The position numbers and the translations under genes were made by a program. DNA of 33,788 nt from Pontibacillus yanchengensis Y32 (lineage in GTDB: Bacteria; Bacillota; Bacilli; Bacillales; BH030062). How positions within the stretch are numbered: position 1 is the stretch's first letter; each line of letters opens with the position of its first letter. The notes under the pieces were generated by a model. That model saw only the letters and a program-made list of their open reading frames with translations, was not told the origin of the DNA and made no database searches. Where the stretch lies: contig NZ_AVBF01000042.1 in the NCBI RefSeq assembly GCF_000770635.1, positions 1 through 33,788 on the forward strand, read 5' to 3'. This document shows positions 24,261-31,739 of this stretch, one piece after another.

Positions 24261-24890
24261 ATGGAAACGTTAAAAGTATTTAATGAGCATAGACAAGAAA
24301 CTGGTGTTGCATCTAGAGAAGAGGTCCACCAGAAAGGGCTTTGGCACGAAACCTTTCAGTGCTGGTTTGTAAGTATCGAAAATGGCAAGCCTTATGTCTA
24401 TTTACAGAAAAGGAGCGCAACCAAACAAGATTTTCCGAACTTATTCGATATTACTGCAGCAGGCCATTTACTCTCGCACGAAACACTTCAGGACGGAGTA
24501 AGAGAAGTGGAGGAGGAACTAGGCCTATACGTATCTTTTGATGAGTTGTATTCAGGAGGAATCAAAATCGACCCGGTAACGCTCGGAAACTTTGTCGATC
24601 GAGAATTTGCTCATGTATTTATCTATAATTGTAAAAAAGATCTTCACGACTTCACCCTACAACAAGAAGAAGTATCAGGAATGATAAAAGTAGAATTGAG
24701 TGAATTTAATCAGTTGTGGGAAGAAAAGCTCGACCAAGTCAGGATTACAGGGTTTGTTGTAGACGAAGAGGGAAAAGCGGAGGAACTAGATGAGTGGGTA
24801 GGAACAGATGCATTTGTTCCACATAGTAAGGAGTATTATCAAGAGATTGTGCAGGATATGTACGATTGTTTGGAGGATAATGGGAAGTAG
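24261..24890 (+). CDS. Nudix hydrolase
   Basis: A 209-residue Nudix enzyme, expected to hydrolyse a nucleoside-diphosphate-linked compound or isomerise a related substrate. The Nudix box is GHLLSHETLQDGVREVEEELG (about residues 70-90), with the catalytic REVEEE. The spacing between the first Glu and the Arg is six residues rather than the canonical seven. The N-terminal LWHETFQCWFV and YLQKRSATKQDFPNLFDITAAGH resemble the Nudix subgroup related to isopentenyl-diphosphate isomerase, so the substrate is open. The frame opens with a TTG at 24240, but AAAGGAG at 24248-24254 precedes the ATG at 24261 by 6 nt. It is a single gene. Confidence 0.85.
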   Translation: METLKVFNEHRQETGVASREEVHQKGLWHETFQCWFVSIENGKPYVYLQKRSATKQDFPNLFDITAAGHLLSHETLQDGVREVEEELGLYVSFDELYSGGIKIDPVTLGNFVDREFAHVFIYNCKKDLHDFTLQQEEVSGMIKVELSEFNQLWEEKLDQVRITGFVVDEEGKAEELDEWVGTDAFVPHSKEYYQEIVQDMYDCLEDNGK

Positions 24891-24925
24891 GGGACATGCA
24901 TCAACAAGTCCATTAACACATCTAA

Positions 24926-24964
24926 GGTGAAAAAGCTTAGGAGTTATTCTATAGCTTTTTCGCC
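24926..24964 (+). terminator. terminator-like hairpin after the Nudix gene
   Basis: GGTGAAAAAGCT pairs with AGCTTTTTCGCC (one mismatch) around a 15-nt loop. No clean T tract follows, so its function is uncertain. Confidence 0.4.
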
Positions 24965-25046
24965 AAAATTTGTAGTTTTTATTTCTTAAAATTCTCCTCT
25001 TAACGCAACAAGATATTATAAAATTCATGTTAAATCTGCTCAATAA

Positions 25047-25077
25047 TAAAAAAACGTATCTGCTTTTTCCAGATACG
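25047..25077 (-). terminator. terminator of the 50-aa gene
   Basis: On the minus strand CGTATCTG-GAAAAAG-CAGATACG is followed by TTTTTTT. It is the natural end of the short gene at 25109-25261. Confidence 0.8.
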
Positions 25078-25108
25078 CACCCGCACCACTTTATGAACTA
25101 AGATAACC

Positions 25109-25261
25109 TTATTTTTTGTTTGAAGAATCTTCCTCAAGCGATTTATCTAATAATTTGTCAATATAATCCTGTTTACCAAAATTACGTAATCCATTCCCAA
25201 TAAAATACCCTGCTAAAGCAATCCCTGCCGCTAATACGATAAAATCTAAGCTTATTTCCAT
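25109..25261 (-). CDS. 50-aa single-TM membrane protein
   Basis: A short frame that size filters would miss. The protein starts MEISLDFIVLAAGIALAGYF, a membrane helix, followed by a basic GNGLRNFGKQ segment and an acidic amphipathic tail ending LEEDSSNKK. The ATG at 25261 has GGAGGGG 9 nt upstream, and a good terminator follows the stop codon, so it has all the signs of a real one-gene unit. I do not recognise the family. Confidence 0.75.
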   Translation of the reverse strand: MEISLDFIVLAAGIALAGYFIGNGLRNFGKQDYIDKLLDKSLEEDSSNKK

Positions 25262-25437
25262 TAAAATTGTCCCCCTCCATCATATATTTAGTAAGCATAC
25301 GTACAGAGACGAAAAAAGTTTCAAAGCAAACATGAAATACCAAGGATTTCGAATACAAATTAGTTGTTATGCTTCGTTAAGGCGAAGAACAACATTTGTC
25401 CATGTGACTCCTTATAACAGATTAAACCTAAATAAGA

Positions 25438-25500
25438 AAATAGCACCCTAATACACACGCTTAATAGACAACTATTGTCATTGTGCTCTGGGTGCTATTT
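25438..25500 (-). terminator. large hairpin, probable terminator of the aminotransferase operon
   Basis: An 11-bp perfect stem AAATAGCACCC/GGGTGCTATTT encloses a 41-nt loop that itself contains GACAA/TTGTC. On the minus strand it is followed by a T-rich TATTTTCTT. A separate small hairpin, GTTGTT...AACAAC, lies near 25364-25394. The stretch 25262-25599 holds no gene I can support. Confidence 0.55.
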
Positions 25501-25530
25501 ACTATACTATTTCTTTGAAATCAAAGTTAT

Positions 25531-25598
25531 ATCGAGCCAACCCACATCTTATGGGCAGGAGTTTGTGCCTCGCTAGCAGAGTACTTGCGCTTTTGCTC
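25531..25598 (-). repeat. dispersed repeat remnant, copy D
   Basis: A degenerate left part of the family in the orientation of copy A: CGAGCCAACCCAC, then GGAGTTTGTGCCTCGCTA and CTTGCGCTTTTG. The other half is missing. It lies directly downstream of the aminotransferase stop codon. Confidence 0.65.
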
Positions 25599-25599
25599 T

Positions 25600-26916
25600 C
25601 TAAACCTGACTACTCTTCAATCCTTCTTCATGCAAGGTTAAAGCTTCATCTAGCTTCGTAATGCCTTCTTCAATTTGTTCCTTTGTAATGGAAAGTGGTG
25701 GGATCATGCGGATGACTTCTGTTTTGTTGCCGCAGAAGTAGAACAGTGCACCTTTTTCCAGAGCTAGTTCCAGTATATTCATTAACCCATCGCCATCTGC
25801 TTGTTTGGTTACAGGGTCGACGACTTCGATTCCAATCAGTAGTCCTATGGAGCGAATATCGCCGATGGATTCGTGTTTTTCTTTTAGCTCATGAAGGCGT
25901 TCGGTTGCATAAGCTCCCACTTCTTTCGCGTTTTGAGGCAGGTTTTCTTCTTTTAATACCTCAAGGGTAGCTTCGGCTGCTCGGCATGCCAATGGGTTTC
26001 CGCCGAATGTTGTCGCATGAGATCCAAGTGGCCATTGCTGCATTAATTCTTTCGATGCAACGGTTGCGCCTAATGGGAGGCCGGATGCCATCGCTTTGGC
26101 AATCGCCATAATGTCTGGTTCAACGCCAAGTGCTTGGGATGCAAACCATTCACCAGTACGGCCAAAGCCTGTTTGTACTTCGTCAAAGATTAATAGAATA
26201 CCATATTCATCACAGATTTCACGAACTTTTTGAAGCCATTCTTTAGGAGGGATGATATATCCACCTTCGCCTAAAATAGGTTCTAGTATCATGCAAGAGA
26301 CTTCATCAGGGGTAACCTGATGCTCGAATAAATTCTCGACGTCTTTCTCAAGCTGTTTCACACAATATTCGCCAACATCTTCACCCTCTGGACAGCCTTT
26401 TACATCTGCATAAGGTAGCTGGTACGTTAGACCATTCGGTTGCATAAACTTACGATATTTACTCTTCGATGTACTAACACCAAGCGCTCCCATCGTACGA
26501 CCATGGAAACCGCCGGTAAAGGAAATGACGTAAGGACGTTCCTTCACATGTTTTGCTAATTTAATAGCGCCTTCTACTGCTTCGGTACCACTATTCCCAA
26601 AGAAGAAACAATCCAAGTTACCAGGAAGTACTTCAGCAAGATCGTTTGCATATTGCAAAATTGATTCATACATAATGACACCAGAAGGACCATGCAACAG
26701 TTCGTCTGCTCCTTTTTTGACTGCATCCACGACTTTCGGATGACGATGTCCGACGTTTGTCACCGCAATGCCGGAACTGAAATCAAGGTATTGTTTACCG
26801 TCCGTTCCGTAATAGTAGCAGCCTTCTTCTTTTTCTACAGGTAAGTTAGGAAAGTCTTTTGCCATAGTTGGAGCGAGAAAATCGCTCATGTTGTTATATA
26901 GATGTTGCCATTCCAT
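25600..26916 (-). CDS. class III PLP aminotransferase, GabT-like
   Basis: A 438-residue fold-type I, class III aminotransferase that moves an amino group from an omega- or alpha-amino acid to a keto acid such as 2-oxoglutarate. Visible landmarks: [16 protein letters not shown] (PLP phosphate site, about 107-122), [12 protein letters not shown] (132-143), the cofactor Asp in [12 protein letters not shown] (D245), the Schiff-base lysine K274 ([15 protein letters not shown]) and [12 protein letters not shown]. The frame opens at 26970, but AAGGAGGACT precedes the ATG at 26916. It is second in an operon after the YjiH-like carrier gene. Names such as GABA or ornithine aminotransferase are possible; the exact substrate cannot be assigned. 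Confidence 0.88.
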   Translation of the reverse strand: MEWQHLYNNMSDFLAPTMAKDFPNLPVEKEEGCYYYGTDGKQYLDFSSGIAVTNVGHRHPKVVDAVKKGADELLHGPSGVIMYESILQYANDLAEVLPGNLDCFFFGNSGTEAVEGAIKLAKHVKERPYVISFTGGFHGRTMGALGVSTSKSKYRKFMQPNGLTYQLPYADVKGCPEGEDVGEYCVKQLEKDVENLFEHQVTPDEVSCMILEPILGEGGYIIPPKEWLQKVREICDEYGILLIFDEVQTGFGRTGEWFASQALGVEPDIMAIAKAMASGLPLGATVASKELMQQWPLGSHATTFGGNPLACRAAEATLEVLKEENLPQNAKEVGAYATERLHELKEKHESIGDIRSIGLLIGIEVVDPVTKQADGDGLMNILELALEKGALFYFCGNKTEVIRMIPPLSITKEQIEEGITKLDEALTLHEEGLKSSQV

Positions 26917-26965
26917 TTCTAGTCCTCCTTGTGAGTAATAGTGCTTCTTCTTTTGTGTTTTATAA

Positions 26966-27031
26966 GCCACGTCTAAATCCAGTGCACTTTGGCCACAGCA
27001 CCAACATATACAGCCGCCTTGCGCTTTTGTA
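26966..27031 (+). repeat. dispersed repeat remnant, copy E
   Basis: On the minus strand it keeps the two outer ends of the repeat (ACAAAAGCGCAAGGCGG and GCACTGGATTTAGACGTGGC) with the middle lost. It fills most of the gap between the yjiH-like and aminotransferase genes. Confidence 0.5.
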
Positions 27032-27033
27032 CA

Positions 27034-28410
27034 TTATAGTAGCCAATGAGCCATTAGTGTAATGATAGGTAGTGTAATAATTGTACGTTGGATAAATATA
27101 ACGGCAAGTTCCCAGAATTTAATTGGGATTTTGGATTTTAATAGAAGTACGCCTATTTCAGACATATAAATCAGCTGTGTAATCGATACGCCAGCAATGA
27201 TGAAACGAGTTAATTCGCTCTCGATATTTTTCCCGATAACGGCTGGTAGGAACATGTCTGCAAAACCTACGATCATAGCTGGTGCTGCTGCACTAGCTTC
27301 AGGGATGTTCATCCATTGTAGCACGGGAACGATTGGAGCAGACAACCATGTGAAAATTGGCGTGAATTCAGCTAGAATCAGTGCTACTGTACCGAGTGCC
27401 ATCACAATCGGCAATAAGCCAAACCAAATGTCTAATACGTTGGTAAATCCTTTTTTGAATACGTATCCTAAGCTGCTAACGGAGTTCGCTTTTGATACCG
27501 CAAGTTCCGTTCCCCATTTCGTAATGGACTTGCCTTCTGGTACATCCTCAGAAATTTGCTTTCCAACTGGTTCGTGATACGTCTTTTTCTTTAGAGATAA
27601 TGGTGGAATACGAGGCATGATAATGGCTGCCACGATAACGGCTACTGTAATAGAAAAATAGAATGGGACGAATAAGTGCTCAAGTCCAATAAAGCTAATA
27701 ACCACAAGACTGAATGCAATAGAATTGATAGAGAAGTTCGACGCAATGACGGACGCTTCCCGCTTGTCATAGTAGCCTTGTTCATATTGTTGTGTCGTAA
27801 TTAGAACACCTACAGGTCCTGCTCCCATCCATGATGCAGTGGCATCGATAGAAGAACGACCTGGTAGAGTGAATAATGGCCTCATAATTTTACGAAGCAT
27901 CGTTCCTACGAATTCCATCAAACCAAATTCCATTAAGAATGGCATTAATAAAGCTGCGAATAAAAACCATGTCGTAAGTACAGGGATTAAGGAATATAAA
28001 ACGGTCCCCCCACTAGCCTCAGACCAAATCCATTCTGGTCCTAGTTGGAAAAGAGTCAAAATGGCCAATAACGCTCCTAGTAAACGCAAGCTCGTCCACA
28101 ATGGAGAGATTGAGAATAGTTGTTGAAGAATTGGTTTGTTCATCCAAGCAGGCTTCATCGTTACTTGCACAAAAGCTAGAATGGAAGAAACAAGTATCAA
28201 TGTTGTCATAATAGCTGGTAATTGAGCGGATAGTAATCCTTGAACAGATTCAGCTAATATTCCTACCCCTATTGTAATTTTTCCTTGAAAAGGGATAGGT
28301 ACTAAGAATAGTAGAATTCCTATAAGGGAAGGGATTAGGAATTTTAAGTGTCCTGATTCTAGTACGGATTTCTTTTGTGTGGATTGGTGGGCTACTGTTT
28401 CTTCATTCAT
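27034..28410 (-). CDS. YjiH family membrane protein (nucleoside-recognition/gate domain)
   Basis: A 458-residue membrane protein with about ten helices and the gate-domain signatures of the YjiH family (ATASWMGAGPVGVLITTQQYEQGYY near 188-212 and PAMIVGFADMFLPAVIGKNIESELTRF near 382-408). It is probably a transporter or carrier. Its partner gene, an aminotransferase, suggests an amino compound as cargo, but this is inference. The ATG at 28410 has AGGAGG about 10 nt upstream, and a sigma-A promoter (28452-28480) precedes it. A 117-nt gap with a repeat remnant separates it from the aminotransferase gene. Confidence 0.85.
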   Translation of the reverse strand: MNEETVAHQSTQKKSVLESGHLKFLIPSLIGILLFLVPIPFQGKITIGVGILAESVQGLLSAQLPAIMTTLILVSSILAFVQVTMKPAWMNKPILQQLFSISPLWTSLRLLGALLAILTLFQLGPEWIWSEASGGTVLYSLIPVLTTWFLFAALLMPFLMEFGLMEFVGTMLRKIMRPLFTLPGRSSIDATASWMGAGPVGVLITTQQYEQGYYDKREASVIASNFSINSIAFSLVVISFIGLEHLFVPFYFSITVAVIVAAIIMPRIPPLSLKKKTYHEPVGKQISEDVPEGKSITKWGTELAVSKANSVSSLGYVFKKGFTNVLDIWFGLLPIVMALGTVALILAEFTPIFTWLSAPIVPVLQWMNIPEASAAAPAMIVGFADMFLPAVIGKNIESELTRFIIAGVSITQLIYMSEIGVLLLKSKIPIKFWELAVIFIQRTIITLPIITLMAHWLL

Positions 28411-28451
28411 TCTGGATAAACCTCCTGTACGTCTAATAACTGTTGTTGATA

Positions 28452-28480
28452 AATATACATGATTATGATTTTTTATGCAA
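28452..28480 (-). promoter_or_regulatory. sigma-A promoter of the yjiH-like operon
   Basis: On the minus strand TTGCAT (28475-28480) and TATATT (28452-28457) are separated by 17 nt. Confidence 0.6.
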
Positions 28481-28627
28481 TGGAAGTTTTAAATAAAATT
28501 ACGAATCTATTACTTGTGTAAAATATATACATTTGAGAGGGGATAACCGTAAATAGTTGTTTTCATTCTTTAACTTGTGATACGTTTTGTTGGAGGAACT
28601 GTATAGGAAGGTAGAAGGTGGATAGAA

Positions 28628-29209
28628 ATGAAGAAACTATTTGGTTTTCTATTGCTAGCTATGTTCGCTTACGTTCTGTATTCTGGCTATTCGATGTGGA
28701 CGTATTCCACGAACTATCCTCCGGAACATACCGATGCGGCTATTGTCCTTGGGGCAGCAGCCTATCATGACGATCCTTCGCCTGTATTTGAAGAGCGGAT
28801 TAAACATGGATTGAAGTTGTATGAAGACGAATATGTTGATAAGCTCGTTTTCACAGGTGGAAAAGGTTCAGGAGCGGCCTATGCAGAGGCGGAAGTTGCA
28901 AAAATGTATGCCATTGAACATGGGGTTCCTGAGAATGATATTGTGATTGAAACCTCCTCTACAATCACAGAGGAAAATTTAAAAAACGCAAAGTCAATAG
29001 GGGATACATCAGAAATAGACTCATATACAATCGTTAGTGATCCTTTTCATACAAAACGAGCTTTAGCAATGGCGCATAATCTAGATATGAATGCAATTGC
29101 TTCCCCTACGAAGACCTCAAGGTATAGAAGCCTCGAAACGAAGGTGCCTTTTTTCCTTAGAGAGTGGGCGTTTTATTTAGGGTACGAGGCAGCTTCCCTT
29201 ATACGTTGA
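28628..29209 (+). CDS. YdcF/SanA-like DUF218 protein
   Basis: A 193-residue protein with an N-terminal membrane anchor (about 4-22) and an outward DUF218 domain (about 35-190). Family marks are AAIVLGAAAY near the start, VFEERIKHGLKLY, LVFTGGKGSG, the VIETSSTITEENLKNAK helix and IVSDPFHTKRALAMA. DUF218 proteins are linked to envelope integrity or vancomycin-related phenotypes in some bacteria; the biochemical activity is unclear. The ATG has a GGTGG-type site (AAGGTGGATAGAA). The next transcription unit starts directly at its stop: a strong promoter begins 2 nt after the TGA. Confidence 0.8.
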   Translation: MKKLFGFLLLAMFAYVLYSGYSMWTYSTNYPPEHTDAAIVLGAAAYHDDPSPVFEERIKHGLKLYEDEYVDKLVFTGGKGSGAAYAEAEVAKMYAIEHGVPENDIVIETSSTITEENLKNAKSIGDTSEIDSYTIVSDPFHTKRALAMAHNLDMNAIASPTKTSRYRSLETKVPFFLREWAFYLGYEAASLIR

Positions 29210-29210
29210 A

Positions 29211-29240
29211 TTGACAAAAGTGGAAGCAATACAGTATGAT
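29211..29240 (+). promoter_or_regulatory. strong sigma-A promoter of the structured RNA locus
   Basis: TTGACA (29211-29216), an 18-nt spacer and TATGAT (29235-29240). The expected start point is near 29247. Confidence 0.75.
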
Positions 29241-29300
29241 AAAAACAGAAATAAAGACAAATCATTATTCAATCGACTCTCAATCCAAGGAGTATGTTTT

Positions 29301-29324
29301 ATGAAGGTTATTGTTCTTAACTAA
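29301..29324 (+). CDS. leader peptide MKVIVLN
   Basis: ATG to TAA in eight codons, with AAGGAG 8 nt upstream (29287-29292) in a stretch not paired in my model. Codons 4 to 7 and the first two bases of the stop codon lie in the 5' strand of helix P2, so a translating or stalled ribosome would open it. It resembles the leader peptides of attenuators such as those of erm and cat genes, but the peptide itself is not one I know. Confidence 0.55.
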   Translation: MKVIVLN

Positions 29325-29446
29325 CACGTAATTTAATACGGTCTCAAGAAAGTGCAAAAGCTTACTACAAGGTAAGCTGTGTTTGTTATACACTTTTTTG
29401 AGTAGTTAAGAACAATGAATCATAGCAAAGCAAATTGGGTTACGTG

Positions 29447-29479
29447 AAACGCTATGGCATATGTGTCATAGCGTTTTTT
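29447..29479 (+). terminator. intrinsic terminator 1 of the leader/structured RNA
   Basis: AAACGCTATG pairs perfectly with CATAGCGTTT, followed by TTT. An upstream CATAGC (29421-29426) can pair with GCTATG (29451-29456) and would act as an anti-terminator. Confidence 0.8.
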
Positions 29480-29570
29480 GTCTCTGGTATAAGGATGGAT
29501 ATGTAAACCGTCTTATTCCTAACCAGAGTTACGTACCATCCCAGCGATTGAATAATGAATCGCCTAGGCT

Positions 29571-29610
29571 AAGCTGCAATGATCTCATTCATTGCAGCTT
29601 TTTATATTTT
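29571..29610 (+). terminator. intrinsic terminator 2 of the leader/structured RNA
   Basis: AAGCTGCAATG pairs perfectly with CATTGCAGCTT, followed by TTT and ATATTTT. It lies 83 nt before the mutS2-like start codon. AATGAAT (29554-29560) could compete for ATTCATT (29587-29593). Confidence 0.85.
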
Positions 29611-29692
29611 ATAGCTAGGCTTTTGTCTTCTCCAAGGCTTGCCGTACGGTGAGTTTTATAAAATGATATCTATTTAATAGGAGGAACTGGAA

Positions 29693-31624
29693 TTGAATCA
29701 ATATGCATTTCAGGCACTAGAATGCGATTGGGTATTGAATGAGGTTGCCCATTATGCATTAACGAGTAAAGGAAAAGAAACGATACAATCGCTTCAACCG
29801 TCTCTTCATACAAAACAAATCGATCGATGGTTAGAAGAGGTTAGTGAAGCGGTACAAATACTAAATATAAGTTCAAGTGTCCCCATTCATAGTTTGGATG
29901 ATGTAACAGGGATGTTGGAGTATGGAAAGAAAGGGATGTTTATTAGGCCTGATCAATTCAAGAAGTTAGAGTCGTTTCTTGACCATTGCTCTAAGTTAAA
30001 ACGATTTATGAAGGATAAAGGATATGTTGCTCCGACGATTGCTACGTATGCAGATTCGATTGAAGATTTGAGTGACTTGGAATCTGATATTCAAAGCTGT
30101 ATTCGGCACGGGCAAGTAGATGATTATGCATCAAAGGAGCTAGCCAAACTACGCAAACAAATTCACGCGCAGCTAACAAAGTTAAAAGATAAGATTCATC
30201 ATCTTGCCAAGTCTAAAAAGCTTTCCCCCTATTTGCAGGAGACCGTCGTAGCTGAAAAAAATGGTCGCTTTGTCGTGCCTATTAAATCAAGCTACCGAAC
30301 GAAAGTAAAAGGGACTGTCATTGACTCCTCTGCTTCAGGAGCTACGGTTTTCATTGAACCAGAAGAGATTACAGCTATGCAGGAAGAGTTAGAAATGCTT
30401 CGACTGGCCGAAGAGCGAGAGGTGGAGCAGGTGCTCTATTATTTAACTGCACTTGTATTGGAGCGAGAGCATGAGCTGAGTGTGGCTGTTGAAACGATGC
30501 ATCAATATGATGTCATTTTTGCGAAGGCTCATTATAGTAAGCAACTAAACGCTGCTCCTGCCACTATAAATGAAGACTATACGATTGACCTAAAGGAAGC
30601 TCGTCACCCACTACTTGGCGAAAAAGCCGTCCCATTAACGGTGCATCTAGGATCTGACCAATATGCATTAGTTATTACTGGGCCGAATACGGGAGGTAAG
30701 ACCGTTACGTTAAAAACGATTGGGCTGTTAACGTTTATGACCCAGGTCGGGTTGCATATTCCCGCAGAAAAAGGGAGCACACTCCATTTATTTCATGATA
30801 TTTTTGTCGACATTGGAGATGGTCAGAGCATTACAGAGAACCTGAGTACGTTTAGCTCCAGACTAGTGAATATCATTCATATTCTGCAGGAAGCGAATGA
30901 CCATAGTTTAGTTTTACTAGATGAATTAGGTTCCGGAACAGATCCTACAGAAGGCATGGGGCTTGCGACAGCGATATTGGACCAACTGTATCAAAAGGGG
31001 GCAACGATTTTTGCGACCACGCACTATAATGAGATGAAGGATTTTGCAGAGGAAAAAGAAGGCTTTCTCAATGGCTCGATGGAGTTTGATTTAGAAACCT
31101 TACGCCCAACGTACCGATTGTTGTTAGATACGACCGGAAAAAGTCAGGCCTTCCAAATTGCACTGAAACTAGGGATGCACCCTGCGATTATAGAAAAGGC
31201 TCATTCCATCTCGTATAAAGAAGAAGCAACTTATTCATCAGCAGATACAGATACCAAACAAAGTGATTTGGCAAAACAAGTTGCAGTGAATCGATATGCA
31301 AGGCAATCATCCTCCAAAGAAAAAGCAAAACCGGAGGATCGCATCCCTCACTATGATATGGGAGATAACGTTACGGTTCTAGCTACAGGGGAAACCGGCA
31401 TTGTCTATAAAGGACCTGATAAAAAAGGGAATTATATTGTTCAAATTAAAGGAGAAAAACAAACACTAAACCACAAGCGCATCCAACTGCATATCCCTGC
31501 TAAAGATTTATATCCAGATGATTATGATTTTGATATCATCTTCAAATCGAAAGAGTATCGTAAGGTTAGAAAACAACTAGATCGTAAGCATGTCGAAGGA
31601 TTAACGTTAGATGAAGAAGATTGA
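29693..31624 (+). CDS. MutS2-family ATPase lacking the Smr domain
   Basis: A 643-residue MutS2 paralogue. Residues 1-320 form the MutS core and lever helices. The ABC-type ATPase (about 320-505) has Walker A GPNTGGKT (330-337), the signature SITENLSTFSSR (379-390), Walker B LVLLDELGSGTDP (406-418) and His444 of the switch. A KOW-like module (about 555-608) follows, then a basic tail ending VRKQLDRKHVEGLTLDEED. Standard MutS2 has about 785 residues, a longer coiled coil after the ATPase, and a C-terminal Smr domain; both are missing here. B. subtilis MutS2 has been reported to act on stalled ribosomes, so a role there is plausible but not shown. The start is a TTG with AGGAGG 8 nt upstream. 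Two terminators precede it and one follows. Confidence 0.85.
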   Translation: MNQYAFQALECDWVLNEVAHYALTSKGKETIQSLQPSLHTKQIDRWLEEVSEAVQILNISSSVPIHSLDDVTGMLEYGKKGMFIRPDQFKKLESFLDHCSKLKRFMKDKGYVAPTIATYADSIEDLSDLESDIQSCIRHGQVDDYASKELAKLRKQIHAQLTKLKDKIHHLAKSKKLSPYLQETVVAEKNGRFVVPIKSSYRTKVKGTVIDSSASGATVFIEPEEITAMQEELEMLRLAEEREVEQVLYYLTALVLEREHELSVAVETMHQYDVIFAKAHYSKQLNAAPATINEDYTIDLKEARHPLLGEKAVPLTVHLGSDQYALVITGPNTGGKTVTLKTIGLLTFMTQVGLHIPAEKGSTLHLFHDIFVDIGDGQSITENLSTFSSRLVNIIHILQEANDHSLVLLDELGSGTDPTEGMGLATAILDQLYQKGATIFATTHYNEMKDFAEEKEGFLNGSMEFDLETLRPTYRLLLDTTGKSQAFQIALKLGMHPAIIEKAHSISYKEEATYSSADTDTKQSDLAKQVAVNRYARQSSSKEKAKPEDRIPHYDMGDNVTVLATGETGIVYKGPDKKGNYIVQIKGEKQTLNHKRIQLHIPAKDLYPDDYDFDIIFKSKEYRKVRKQLDRKHVEGLTLDEED

Positions 31625-31631
31625 AGCATGA

Positions 31632-31671
31632 AGAGCCTATAAGAGGGGTACCCTCATTATAGGCTCTTTTA
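31632..31671 (+). terminator. terminator of the mutS2-like gene
   Basis: AGAGCCTATAA pairs perfectly with TTATAGGCTCT, with an inner GAGGG/CCCTC stem, followed by TTTTATT. Confidence 0.9.
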
Positions 31672-31739
31672 TTAGGTTTCACAAAATAGGTATGATACGT
31701 TCGTTATAGGTAGATTAGCAAAATGTATGGAGGGATAAC

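Larger units (their letters stand above)
29247..29605 (+). ncRNA. large structured RNA: stand-alone or leader of the mutS2-like gene
   Basis: Helices seen in the sequence (coordinates): P1 29262-29275 with 29545-29558, 14 bp perfect, closing the structure. P2 29310-29323 with 29403-29416, 14 bp perfect. P3 29343-29354 with 29391-29402, 12 bp with one G-U, abutting P2. P4 29359-29365 with 29372-29378. P5 29325-29334 with 29437-29446 (7 Watson-Crick plus 3 G-U), a pseudoknot with P2. P6 29447-29456 with 29467-29476, followed by T6. P7 29482-29488 with 29522-29528, and P8 29493-29506 with 29529-29541 (one bulge), which form an H-type pseudoknot with no gap between their 3' strands. A strong terminator ends it at about 29603. 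A seven-codon ORF lies within. I do not recognise an RNA family. Confidence 0.7.

Noticed and set aside
29247-29605. tmRNA, RNase P RNA or T-box leader as identity of the structured RNA
   Set aside because: There is no tRNA-like ends or tag ORF for tmRNA, no type B RNase P core, and no AGGGTGGNACCGCG T-box string.
29461-29652. 63-codon frame downstream of terminator 1
   Set aside because: It runs through both arms of terminator structures and the P7/P8 pseudoknot and has no ribosome binding site. The RNA structure explains the sequence better.
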